This document shows, in pieces, positions 45,944 to 52,858 of a DNA stretch of 64,000 nt. The translations under genes and the position numbers were made by a program. Each line of letters starts with the position of its first letter. The first letter of the stretch is position 1. Source of the stretch: Gracilimonas sediminicola. GTDB taxonomy: Bacteria; Bacteroidota; Rhodothermia; Balneolales; Balneolaceae. Under the pieces are notes generated by a model that saw nothing but the letters and a program-made list of their open reading frames with translations, ran no database searches and was not told the DNA's origin. Location of the stretch: positions 1,494,001-1,558,000 of the forward strand of contig NZ_JANDBC010000001.1 in assembly GCF_024320785.1 (NCBI RefSeq), given 5' to 3'.

Positions 45944-47502
45944 ACAGAGCAGATTTCCTTGATGAGATAAAAAACTACAACGACTTTTGGGATATAGTGG
46001 TGATCGGTGGCGGGGCTACCGGATTGGGATGTGCCGTTGATGCGGCTTCCCGTGGGTATAAAACGCTGCTTCTTGAAATGCATGACTTTGCAAAAGGCAC
46101 ATCCAGCCGCAGCACCAAGCTGGTACATGGCGGCGTGCGTTATTTGCAACAAGGAGATGTTTCGCTGGTAATTGAAGCCCTGCACGAACGCGGATTGCTC
46201 ATTCAGAATGCCCCGCACCTGGTTAGTCATCAGTCGTTTATCGTGCCGAGTTATGAATGGTGGAACGGCCCGTTTTATGGAGTTGGGTTGAAAGTATATG
46301 ATGCGCTGGCAGGAAAGCTTGGGATCAAGAAATCTGAAAACCTTTCCAAAGAAAAAACCCTGGAAAAAATCCCCACGCTGGAGCCTAAAGATTTGCGCGG
46401 AGGGGTGATGTATTATGACGGCCAGTTTGATGACTCCCGCCTTTCCATAAATCTCGCTCAAACCATAGCCGATGAAGGAGGCTATCCACTGAACTACATG
46501 AAAGTGACGGGACTAAAGAAAAATGGGAAAGGTTTTATAGAAGGACTCCAGGCCCGGGATATGCTGAATGGGGAAGATCATGAAATTAATGCCCGGGTGG
46601 TGATCAATGCTACGGGCATTTTCTCCGATCATATTATGAAAATGGATGATCAGAACCATGAAAACATAATCCAGTGTGCCCAGGGAATTCATCTGGTGCT
46701 GGATAAAGATTTTCTGCCGGGCGAGTCGGCCATTATGGTTCCCCATACCGATGACGGACGTGTACTTTTTGCCGTTCCGTGGCATAATAAAGTGATCGTA
46801 GGAACTACCGACACCCCAATTAAAAAACCCTCGCTGGAACCGGTGGCACTCGAAGAGGAAATTGAATTTATATTACGACATGCTGCCCAGTATCTCACCA
46901 AAAACCCTTCCCGTAAAGATGTGAAAAGTGTGTTTGCAGGTTTGCGTCCACTGGTAAAACCACCGGATGTGAAAAAGACCTCTGAAATATCCAGAAGCCA
47001 TCACCTGCAGGTATCTGAATCGGGCCTGGTAACTATAGCAGGTGGAAAGTGGACGACCTATCGCAAGATGGCGGAGGACACCATCGACCGGGCAGCGTTG
47101 GTAGCCGGATTGGAGGTAAAAGAGTGCCCAACTAAAGACCTTCGAATTCACGGCTGGCTGAAGAATGTGGATCGCAAGGATCATCTGTTTGTATATGGAT
47201 CGGATAAGGTAGCCTTGCAAAAACTGATAGACGAAAATGAGGAACTGGGTGAACAACTTCACCCCGATCTCCCCTACATAAAAGCAGAGGTGATTTGGGC
47301 GGTGCGGAACGAGCTGGCCCAAACCATCGAAGATGTACTTTCACGACGGACAAGAGCTCTGCTGCTGGATGCCAAAGCCAGTGTGGAAATGTCCCCTGAA
47401 GTAGGCCGGCTGTTGGCGCAGGAATTCGGCAAAGATAAAAGCTGGGTGGAACAGGAAGTGAAGGAATACAAACAGGTGGCGAAAAATTATATCTTGGAAT
47501 GA
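45940..47502 (+). CDS. glpD: glycerol-3-phosphate dehydrogenase (FAD, GlpD-type)
   Basis: 520 residues. The FAD-binding N-terminus is WDIVVIGGGATGLGCAVDAASRG, then TSSRSTKLVHGGVRYLQQG, the substrate-domain VVGTTDTP-like VIVGTTDTPI, the GLRPLV block, and a C-terminal GlpD cap (LADELPYIKAEVIWAVR-like). It oxidises glycerol-3-phosphate to DHAP and feeds quinones at the inner membrane. No glpK or glpF is adjacent. Coupled by 4-base overlap to the DUF3124 lipoprotein. Confidence 0.95.
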   Translation: MNRADFLDEIKNYNDFWDIVVIGGGATGLGCAVDAASRGYKTLLLEMHDFAKGTSSRSTKLVHGGVRYLQQGDVSLVIEALHERGLLIQNAPHLVSHQSFIVPSYEWWNGPFYGVGLKVYDALAGKLGIKKSENLSKEKTLEKIPTLEPKDLRGGVMYYDGQFDDSRLSINLAQTIADEGGYPLNYMKVTGLKKNGKGFIEGLQARDMLNGEDHEINARVVINATGIFSDHIMKMDDQNHENIIQCAQGIHLVLDKDFLPGESAIMVPHTDDGRVLFAVPWHNKVIVGTTDTPIKKPSLEPVALEEEIEFILRHAAQYLTKNPSRKDVKSVFAGLRPLVKPPDVKKTSEISRSHHLQVSESGLVTIAGGKWTTYRKMAEDTIDRAALVAGLEVKECPTKDLRIHGWLKNVDRKDHLFVYGSDKVALQKLIDENEELGEQLHPDLPYIKAEVIWAVRNELAQTIEDVLSRRTRALLLDAKASVEMSPEVGRLLAQEFGKDKSWVEQEVKEYKQVAKNYILE

Positions 47503-47523
47503 TTGTAAAATGAACAAGCAGTA

Positions 47524-48174
47524 ATGAATACGGAAGAAGCCATACAAAAACGCCGGACCCTGAAATTGAGGGTAAATCCGGATGAACCTTTGCCGGTGAC
47601 TAAAGGGGAAGAATTTAACAAAACCATCGAGCGGCTGATTGAGCTGGCCGGGCAGGCGCCCTTTCATTATCAAAGTGCGGAAAGTCATCAAAAGAAGAAG
47701 CTGACCGGCGCGGAACCGTGGCGGTTTCACGTTTTGGATGGGGAAAGTTGTCGGCAATTGCTGAAAAGCCTGAAGAAGGAGGAGCCCATGAAAGCCAGCG
47801 ATGGAATCAAACAAATGCTGGCCGCGGCTGATGCCCTGATTTTAGCAACCTGGCTTCCCGAGCGCTCAAGATCTCTGTCCAGAAAATTTCATCCCAACGT
47901 GAAAAATATGGAACACATTGCAGCCACCGGAGCGGCCATTCAAAACCTGCTGCTGGCAGCCACGGCTAAAGGGGTTATCAATTATTGGTCGTCGGGAGGA
48001 TGCTTGCGAAAACCCAAAGTGTTGGAGTTTTTAGGAATCCCCAGGCAGGAAATTCTGCTGGGCGCCGTCTTTCTATTTCCGGACGAATACCCCGATTCCG
48101 TTCAAACCAAACCCGGCAAAAACGCAGAAGCCAGAGGAAACCTGACAGACTATATGGAGTGGGTTGAGCTGTAG
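47524..48174 (+). CDS. nitroreductase-family protein (diverged)
   Basis: 216 residues. Nitroreductase fold: RRTLKLRVNPDEPL (N-terminal Arg motif), a loop GQAPFHYQSAES, EPWRFHVLDG, ATGAAIQNLLLAATAKGVINYWSSGG and a C-terminal FLGIPRQEILLGAVFLF. It differs from the IYD-like protein at 783, lacking the Glu/Tyr/Lys lid. Substrate unknown. Its stop codon lies at the start of a palindromic repeat cluster (48174-48223). Confidence 0.8.
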   Translation: MNTEEAIQKRRTLKLRVNPDEPLPVTKGEEFNKTIERLIELAGQAPFHYQSAESHQKKKLTGAEPWRFHVLDGESCRQLLKSLKKEEPMKASDGIKQMLAAADALILATWLPERSRSLSRKFHPNVKNMEHIAATGAAIQNLLLAATAKGVINYWSSGGCLRKPKVLEFLGIPRQEILLGAVFLFPDEYPDSVQTKPGKNAEARGNLTDYMEWVEL

Positions 48175-48223
48175 AATATCGAACATTGAATATCGAACAT
48201 TGAATATTCAATGTTCGATATTC
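48174..48223. repeat. tandem 14-mer plus 36-bp perfect palindrome
   Basis: A 14-base unit GAATATCGAACATT occurs twice in tandem (48174-48187 and 48188-48201) and the second copy opens a perfect 36-bp palindrome (48188-48223) centred at 48205/48206. A near copy of its right arm (22 bases, two differences) is at 48966-48987 just after the GIY-YIG gene. In RNA it would form a long AU-rich hairpin. The first G overlaps the nitroreductase stop. Confidence 0.85.
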
Positions 48224-48224
48224 T

Positions 48225-48290
48225 TTACTCTTCCTTAATCAAGGCCAGTAGGTCATCATTTTCCGATCCAGCGCAGAGTGAGTTTCTAAC
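48225..48290 (-). pseudogene. remnant of the 3' end of a GIY-YIG gene (duplicated gene end)
   Basis: Minus-strand 21 codons plus a stop (TAA at 48225-48227) read RNSLCAGSENDDLLALIKEE, matching the end of the intact GIY-YIG protein (RSELINQDEIDDLLTLMKEG) at 48989 in pattern, with the same one-base spacing to the GATATTC repeat. Roughly 80 percent of bases match by eye over the last 60. The homology fades at about 48290, where the DUF4160 leader begins. It is a decayed duplicate, not a gene. Confidence 0.75.
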
Positions 48291-48310
48291 TTTTTTTGTA
48301 ATATAAGGGT

Positions 48311-48550
48311 ATGCCAACGGTTTTAAGAATAGACGGATACAGGTTCTTTTTCTTTAGCAACGAAGGAAATGAACCCGTTCATGTTCATATTGAGAGTGGT
48401 GATGGATACTGTAAGTTTTGGATTAACCCTGTTTCCATTGCATATTCTACTGGTTATCACTCTGCTGAGTTAAATAAGATCAGGAAACTTGTTGAGGAAC
48501 ATAGAGAACATCTCGAGGAGGCATGGAATGAATACTTTAGTAAAAAATAA
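48311..48550 (+). CDS. DUF4160 family protein
   Basis: 79 residues. DUF4160 pattern: PTVLRIDGYRFFFFSNEGNEPVHVHIESGDG, then CKFWINPVSIAYSTGYHSAELNKIRKLVEEHREHL and a short C-tail. This small family is encoded with DUF2442 in most genomes and is often near toxin-antitoxin or other mobile genes; no function is established. It overlaps the DUF2442 gene by 23 bases. The pair lies between two copies of a gene end. Confidence 0.92.
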   Translation: MPTVLRIDGYRFFFFSNEGNEPVHVHIESGDGYCKFWINPVSIAYSTGYHSAELNKIRKLVEEHREHLEEAWNEYFSKK

Positions 48551-48764
48551 ACCTACCAGGGCAACGGAAATTTGGTTCGATGATAGCAAGCTGTATGCGC
48601 TTCTTGAAGATGGAAGAGAGATTGCCGTGCCCTTAGAATGGTATCCAAAATTAAGAGATGCGAAAAAAGAGGATCTGAATGAATGGCGTTTTATAGGCGG
48701 CGGGGTTGGCATCCATTGGGAAGAGCTTGACGAGGATTTATCAATTGAAGGTTTTCTGCATTAA
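48528..48764 (+). CDS. DUF2442 family protein
   Basis: 78 residues from the ATG at 48528, which has a GAGGAGG ribosome site upstream. Pattern: TEIWFDDSKLYALLEDGREIAVPLEWYPKLRDA and the IHWEELDEDLSIEGFL end, which define DUF2442. It is the usual partner of DUF4160. The two proteins are thought to be a toxin-antitoxin-like pair by context only. The overlap with DUF4160 implies coupled translation. Confidence 0.9.
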   Translation: MNTLVKNKPTRATEIWFDDSKLYALLEDGREIAVPLEWYPKLRDAKKEDLNEWRFIGGGVGIHWEELDEDLSIEGFLH

Positions 48765-48965
48765 AAAGCCAAAATACAGAATTCGCTCCGATGCAGAGCG
48801 TCAGATCGAGGTTTTGAGTGAGGCAACGATGGCCTAAATTCATCAAAAACTCCTAACCCCCCCGCTCTTGTTCTTGTTCCCATCGATCCGCGGTGGAACA
48901 TATAACTAATACCACTGAGCCCTAATACACAGGAAGAAGCAACTCCACCCCCTCACTTCAACAGT

Positions 48966-48987
48966 GAATGTTCAATATTCGATATTC
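48966..48987. repeat. right-arm copy of the 48188-48223 palindrome
   Basis: GAATGTTCAATATTCGATATTC, 20 of 22 matching bases with 48202-48223. It is located one base before the stop of the GIY-YIG gene, the same spacing as the repeat beside the decayed copy of that gene's end. Confidence 0.75.
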
Positions 48988-48988
48988 C

Positions 48989-49825
48989 TTACCCTTCTTT
49001 CATAAGTGTCAGCAGGTCATCAATTTCATCCTGGTTGATAAGCTCTGAACGCAGACCAAGTTCGTTCTTCATCCGGTAATTCCGTTGCGGACCCAGGGTG
49101 AAAAACATCCGAAGCAGTTCCAGTTCGTTGTCAAAGTAGGTTGAGGTGAACCGGTCTTTGAACGTCAGGTTCATGATATGCTCTTCAAAATGATCGGCCA
49201 GCAGGCTGGAAGACCCTTTCAGAAACTGATCCACTAAAAATCCGGATTCCTCATCCAGCCGAAGCTGAAATTTTTGAGGGGTGATCCGGTTTAGTAGCTG
49301 GCTGGGTAGATAATGGGCGCTGGTGATGCTCGTTTCCTGCACAAAAAGCAGCTTCAGCAGTGCGCCGAGTCCTTTTCGCGTTTTAAGGTGACCTTTAAAG
49401 CAGCCATACACTTCCGGATAATCATCCAGCACCCGCATGGATAAGCGGAACTCCTTCTTGTTGCCCCGGCGCGCCGTGGAAATATAATAATAGGTCTCCG
49501 GTTTTTTGTTGGCATGATTGAAAGGCGGACGTAATGAACGAATAAGCAGGTTCTCAAGCAGAATGGCATCCGTTTCCGTATTACACACTTCGTAGCTTAT
49601 ACGCTCCAGGTGGGCAATCATTCGCTGCACCTTTTTTGACTTGGAATACCGATAAGAGGTAATGCGCTGCTGCAGGTCTTTTCCCTTGCCCACATATAAT
49701 ACCTGGTCGTGCTTGTCGTACATGGTATAAACGCCCGGCTCATGGGGAGGAAGCTCCTCTCCCATGGCTTTGTTCACCCGTTCTTTTTGGGTGATGGCAG
49801 TGGGTTCAAACAGGTCTAAAGTCAC
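48989..49825 (-). CDS. GIY-YIG nuclease, UvrC N-domain/Cho-like
   Basis: 278 residues. The N-terminal GIY-YIG domain has GVYTMYD (31-33 GVY), VLYVGKGKDLQQRI (44-46 YVG, Arg54), ILLENLLIRS (Glu91) and PFNH (Asn103), a complete catalytic set. The rest (about 120-278) is a helical domain without UVR motif, HhH or RNase H fold, so it is shorter than UvrC and nearer to the alternative incision nuclease Cho. It may act as a 3' incision nuclease in excision repair. The gene's 3' end is duplicated at 48225. Confidence 0.88.
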   Translation of the reverse strand: MTLDLFEPTAITQKERVNKAMGEELPPHEPGVYTMYDKHDQVLYVGKGKDLQQRITSYRYSKSKKVQRMIAHLERISYEVCNTETDAILLENLLIRSLRPPFNHANKKPETYYYISTARRGNKKEFRLSMRVLDDYPEVYGCFKGHLKTRKGLGALLKLLFVQETSITSAHYLPSQLLNRITPQKFQLRLDEESGFLVDQFLKGSSSLLADHFEEHIMNLTFKDRFTSTYFDNELELLRMFFTLGPQRNYRMKNELGLRSELINQDEIDDLLTLMKEG

Positions 49826-50080
49826 GAATGGAAATTTATTTGATTGCTAACAACGAAAGCTAAAATAGAAGAATAGCGACTAAAAGTGGAATGGGATTTT
49901 TTGGGAAATATATCGGTGGAATAAACCATCATTTGTTCGTCCGGTTTATAACAACTTATTAATTGGTTAAACTCTATTCTGCCCGGTACTCCCTGATAAA
50001 CAATTGTTTAATAAATCAGAATAAAGTAGCTTCGTTGGTATAGTTATATGTTATACCACATGAATCAATAAGGAGGTCAT
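49826..50080. other. 255-base AT-rich gap
   Basis: No gene. It holds the attC-like left repeat at 50049-50060 and a good ribosome site AGGAGG at 50071-50076 ahead of the small lipoprotein gene. Nothing else stood out. Confidence 0.4.
50049..50060. repeat. left copy of 12-bp inverted repeat flanking a small gene (cassette-like)
   Basis: TGTTATACCACA is the exact reverse complement of TGTGGTATAACA at 50465-50476. It contains GTTATAC, near the integron core-site form GTTRRRY with one mismatch. The small gene 50081-50455 lies between them. Confidence 0.6.
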
Positions 50081-50455
50081 ATGAGAACATTCAGTTTTAT
50101 TCTTCTATTTACTTTTTACATTGGTTGTTCTGATAATCAATCTGTAAACCTATCTGATGAAATTGAGTTTGGAGCTGGATACAGTATTATTACGACTTCA
50201 GATTTACCAAACATTAATAATGATACTTTAGATACTAAAGTATCATACAGTGGTTGCAGTGATGGTCACGAGTTTGAACTAAAGAATCGTACGGCAAATT
50301 CTACAGCTGAGCTTTGGTTATTTAAAAAAACCGACGATCAGCCTTGTGATGCATATTTTGAGGAAGAAAAAACTTATAATCTTTCGGAAAGTATTCTTAG
50401 CGCTGAAAACATTGTTTTAATTACTCCAACTGAAGATAGAATAACCCTTAAGTAA
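50081..50455 (+). CDS. small AT-rich lipoprotein of unknown function
   Basis: 124 residues with AGGAGG upstream. Lipoprotein signal with lipobox FYIGC (Cys16), then a small beta-rich domain containing SYSGCSDGHEFELKN and DQPCDAYF, two more cysteines likely bonded. No family recognised. The gene looks clearly AT-richer than its neighbours. It is flanked by a perfect 12-bp inverted repeat, and an attC-like half-site follows, so it may be a former integron cassette. Confidence 0.72.
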   Translation: MRTFSFILLFTFYIGCSDNQSVNLSDEIEFGAGYSIITTSDLPNINNDTLDTKVSYSGCSDGHEFELKNRTANSTAELWLFKKTDDQPCDAYFEEEKTYNLSESILSAENIVLITPTEDRITLK

Positions 50456-50464
50456 ACATCGCTC

Positions 50465-50494
50465 TGTGGTATAACAAGCAAATTAAGCGGACGC
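50465..50494. repeat. right copy of the inverted repeat and attC-like half-site
   Basis: TGTGGTATAACA (50465-50476) contains GTATAAC, near the core-site form RYYYAAC with one mismatch. AAGCA and then AATTAAGCGGACGC follow at the spacing and with the sequence style of the left half of integron attC sites (core, five bases, then a TTCAAGCCGACG-like box). No matching right half was found in the next 90 bases, so it appears incomplete. Confidence 0.5.
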
Positions 50495-50566
50495 GGACGG
50501 AGTTTGACTACCATTTTTATACTATTCATTGCCAATCTTTCTTGAAAGTGATACTTTAGTGTTACT

Positions 50567-50824
50567 ATGAAAACCGAATTAGTCACAACGCTTAAACGTC
50601 AAGCAACTAAACTTCTCAAAGAGTTACGAGAGGAAAAAGAACCTGTGCTAATTACTGAGCATGGAAAACCTTCAGCATATCTTGTGGATGTGGATCATTT
50701 TGAACACATTCAAAAAAAATTATCTCTTCTTGAAGGATTGGCTCGCGGTGAGAAAGCAATTCTTGAGGGCCGTATTGTTCCCCATGCCGAGGCGAAAAAG
50801 CGCATGGCAAGATGGCTCGAATAA
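50567..50824 (+). CDS. Phd/YefM-type antitoxin
   Basis: 85 residues. Phd/YefM N-terminal DNA-binding fold: MKTELVTTLKRQATKLLKELREEKEPVLITEHGKPSAYLVDVDHFE, then a helical toxin-binding C-terminus ending in KKRMARWLE. It binds and neutralises the RelE-type toxin encoded in the overlapping next gene (13 bases), and should repress the operon promoter. The overlap with the toxin is a typical arrangement. Confidence 0.93.
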   Translation: MKTELVTTLKRQATKLLKELREEKEPVLITEHGKPSAYLVDVDHFEHIQKKLSLLEGLARGEKAILEGRIVPHAEAKKRMARWLE

Positions 50825-51114
50825 TTTGGACTGAACCGGCTCTCAATGAGTTAGACGAAATAGCTGACTACATTTCTTTAGATAATCCAGCAGCAGCAAA
50901 GAAGTTAGTTCGATCTGCATTCGAAAAAATAGAGCGCCTGGCTCCTCATCCTAAAAGTGGTAAGCTTGTTGAAGATATTGATAACTCTATATATAGAGAA
51001 GTAGTATTATCTCCTTGCCGAATATTTTATCGGGAGGAGAATGAGATTGTATATATAGTTCATGTAATCCGTGAAGAACAATTTCTGCATATAGATCTAC
51101 TTAAATCGCGGTAG
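50812..51114 (+). CDS. RelE/ParE-type toxin
   Basis: 100 residues. ARIIWTEPALNELDEIADYISLDNPAAAKKLVRSAFEKIERL is the RelE/ParE N-terminal half; SIYREVVLSPCRIFYREENEIVYIVHVIRE forms the central sheet. ParE types poison gyrase; RelE types cut mRNA at the ribosome. The sequence looks more ParE-like by the NPxAAxKLV helix, but the catalytic set does not settle it. Frame overlaps the antitoxin by 13 bases. Confidence 0.92.
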   Translation: MARIIWTEPALNELDEIADYISLDNPAAAKKLVRSAFEKIERLAPHPKSGKLVEDIDNSIYREVVLSPCRIFYREENEIVYIVHVIREEQFLHIDLLKSR

Positions 51115-51232
51115 AATAATTAGCTTAAAAGGGTTTTTAAATTGAACGCGTATAAGGTGCGATGGAAACTTGTTTGCAAGAAATTAATTTCACTACTTCA
51201 AGTCGAAATACCATTCACAATTAAAGTAAAAC

Positions 51233-51742
51233 ATGATCATTCGAGACATACAGCCTGAAGAATTTGAAGCCCTTGGTAACATTATGGTTGATGTTTATTC
51301 CAGGCTCGGCGGTTTCCCGAGCCCTGAAGAACAGCCCAAATATTATGAGATGCTGCAAAACATTGGTCAACTCACGAAAAAACCAGATACCAGGGTGCTT
51401 GTCGCCTTATCAGAAGAGGATGAAATTTTAGGTGGTGTGGTCTATTTCTCTGATATGAAACAATATGGATCAGGTGGAACGGCTACCAAAGAACAAGGAG
51501 CTTCCGGCATCCGGTTATTAGCGGTTAGCCCTGATGCCAGAAAACAAGGCATTGGCAAAGCCTTAACGTTCCATTGTATTGACCTCGCTCAACAATCAAA
51601 TAATAATCAGATCATTTTACATACAACCAAGTCTATGCAGGTTGCCTGGAAAATGTATGAAAAATTAGGGTTTGAACGGTCTGAAGATCTTGATTTCAAA
51701 CAAGCCGACCTGCCGGTTTATGGGTTCAGGTTATATCTCTGA
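51233..51742 (+). CDS. GNAT-family N-acetyltransferase
   Basis: 169 residues. GNAT acetyl-CoA site: ASGIRLLAVSPDARKQGIGKALTFHCIDLA (motif A, R/Q-x-x-G-x-G/A), with IILHTTKSMQVAWKMYEKLGFER as motif B. The N-terminal part has the acceptor-side IIRDIQPEEFEALGNIMVDVY. Substrate not predictable. A 118-base gap follows the toxin gene. GNAT genes often sit beside TA cassettes in mobile arrays, but no recombination site is seen around this one. Confidence 0.9.
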   Translation: MIIRDIQPEEFEALGNIMVDVYSRLGGFPSPEEQPKYYEMLQNIGQLTKKPDTRVLVALSEEDEILGGVVYFSDMKQYGSGGTATKEQGASGIRLLAVSPDARKQGIGKALTFHCIDLAQQSNNNQIILHTTKSMQVAWKMYEKLGFERSEDLDFKQADLPVYGFRLYL

Positions 51743-51871
51743 GCCACTAAATGGTTTTTGTTGTCAACAAAAAATTCTGCTTTTTTAAACTCGTTCCGCC
51801 GCTCTACTCCGGAATGCTTACACGAGGCTCTGCCTCAAACTAAACTGACCTTTTACTCACCAACCCAACAC

Positions 51872-52273
51872 CTACTTTATCAGCGTAACCCCGCCGGATA
51901 TATGCTCAATGATATAATTACTGATTCCGCCCGGGCCTTCATCGTTAATATCCCACTTAAAATCGGCCCCGCCTATAAAAAGGTGATCGGCTTTCAGCTT
52001 ATTCATTTGCTCAACAATCACTTTCCCCGGTTCGCCTGTTTCCACAAAGGGAGTCAGCGGGCCTTCCTTTCCAGCGATGTCTTCGAAGGTGTATTTAGCC
52101 ATTTCCAGAATAGCCTTCGCCTCGGTTAGTGAATCATCATCGATGGCAACTACCAGAATATAGACTTCCGGTTCGGTTCGTAAATCCCGAAAAAGCTCAG
52201 CTGCATATTTAACCGCTGCACTGGCGTATTTTGTACCGTTGGTAGCTATTACCCACTTTTTTGCATTTCCCAT
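51872..52273 (-). CDS. universal stress protein family
   Basis: 133 residues. UspA fold: KKWVIATNGTKYASAAVKYAAELF, EVYILVVAIDDDSL, then a C-terminal ADHLFIGG strand. The ATP-binding signature G-x2-G-x9-G-S/T is altered to GGADFKWDINDEGPGGIS, so nucleotide binding is uncertain. Reads toward the GNAT gene (convergent). Confidence 0.8.
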   Translation of the reverse strand: MGNAKKWVIATNGTKYASAAVKYAAELFRDLRTEPEVYILVVAIDDDSLTEAKAILEMAKYTFEDIAGKEGPLTPFVETGEPGKVIVEQMNKLKADHLFIGGADFKWDINDEGPGGISNYIIEHISGGVTLIK

Positions 52274-52307
52274 AATTCAAATATTAAGTCAAAATTATCT
52301 ATATAGG

Positions 52308-52754
52308 TTAATTCCGGCGGGTTACTATGGTTATCGCCATCAAAACATTAACCGGTTTGTCGTTGTGTTCTCCGGGAACAAACTCAATTCTCTCAAAAGT
52401 TTGAAGGATCAGTTGTTCACAAAATGAATTAAGTTTACTCCGTGGGTGTAACCCTACTATTTTTCCCTCTTTTCCTATTACATATTGAAGTGTAAGGCTG
52501 GAAGGGCCATCACTACATGGTTGTTCTTTACGGTATGTATCTCCTAATGCAGAAGTAAAGAACTTACTTCCCCTAACCGGATAAGGTAAGTAATCCGGAG
52601 TAGTGTAAACGGTATCCTTATGACCATATTCCGATGCTTTGTCCCATGTCATTCCGCGTTCTATGCCCGGAGGAAGAGGGGGAGCAGCCCTTCTGTTAGA
52701 TTCACAAGAAAGGATAAACAAGGAAAGAAATAAAAAAAGGTATTGAAATCTCAT
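52308..52754 (-). CDS. uncharacterised lipoprotein, possibly TonB-C-like
   Basis: 148 residues. Lipobox ILSC (Cys17), then a proline-rich stretch PPLPPGIERG and a domain with SLTLQYVIGKEGKIVGLHPRS and CEQLILQTFERIEFVPGEHNDKPVNV, reminiscent of the TonB C-terminal fold (a strand-helix-strand unit with a VxxD/E-G-x-V pattern) but weak. Cysteines at about 89 and 121 may bond. No assigned function. Monocistronic by appearance. Confidence 0.6.
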   Translation of the reverse strand: MRFQYLFLFLSLFILSCESNRRAAPPLPPGIERGMTWDKASEYGHKDTVYTTPDYLPYPVRGSKFFTSALGDTYRKEQPCSDGPSSLTLQYVIGKEGKIVGLHPRSKLNSFCEQLILQTFERIEFVPGEHNDKPVNVLMAITIVTRRN

Positions 52755-52858
52755 GTTATTGAAGAAACTACTTTTGGGAAAAATGATCAGACAAAATATC
52801 TTAGTTCTCCTCTGAAAGCAATCGCTAACATTCCTATCTTTGGCATGCTTTGAAACAT

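Noticed and set aside
45727-46461. 244-codon minus-strand frame over the end of the DUF3124 gene and the start of glpD
   Set aside because: Antisense to two recognised genes that overlap by 4 bases; no family match.
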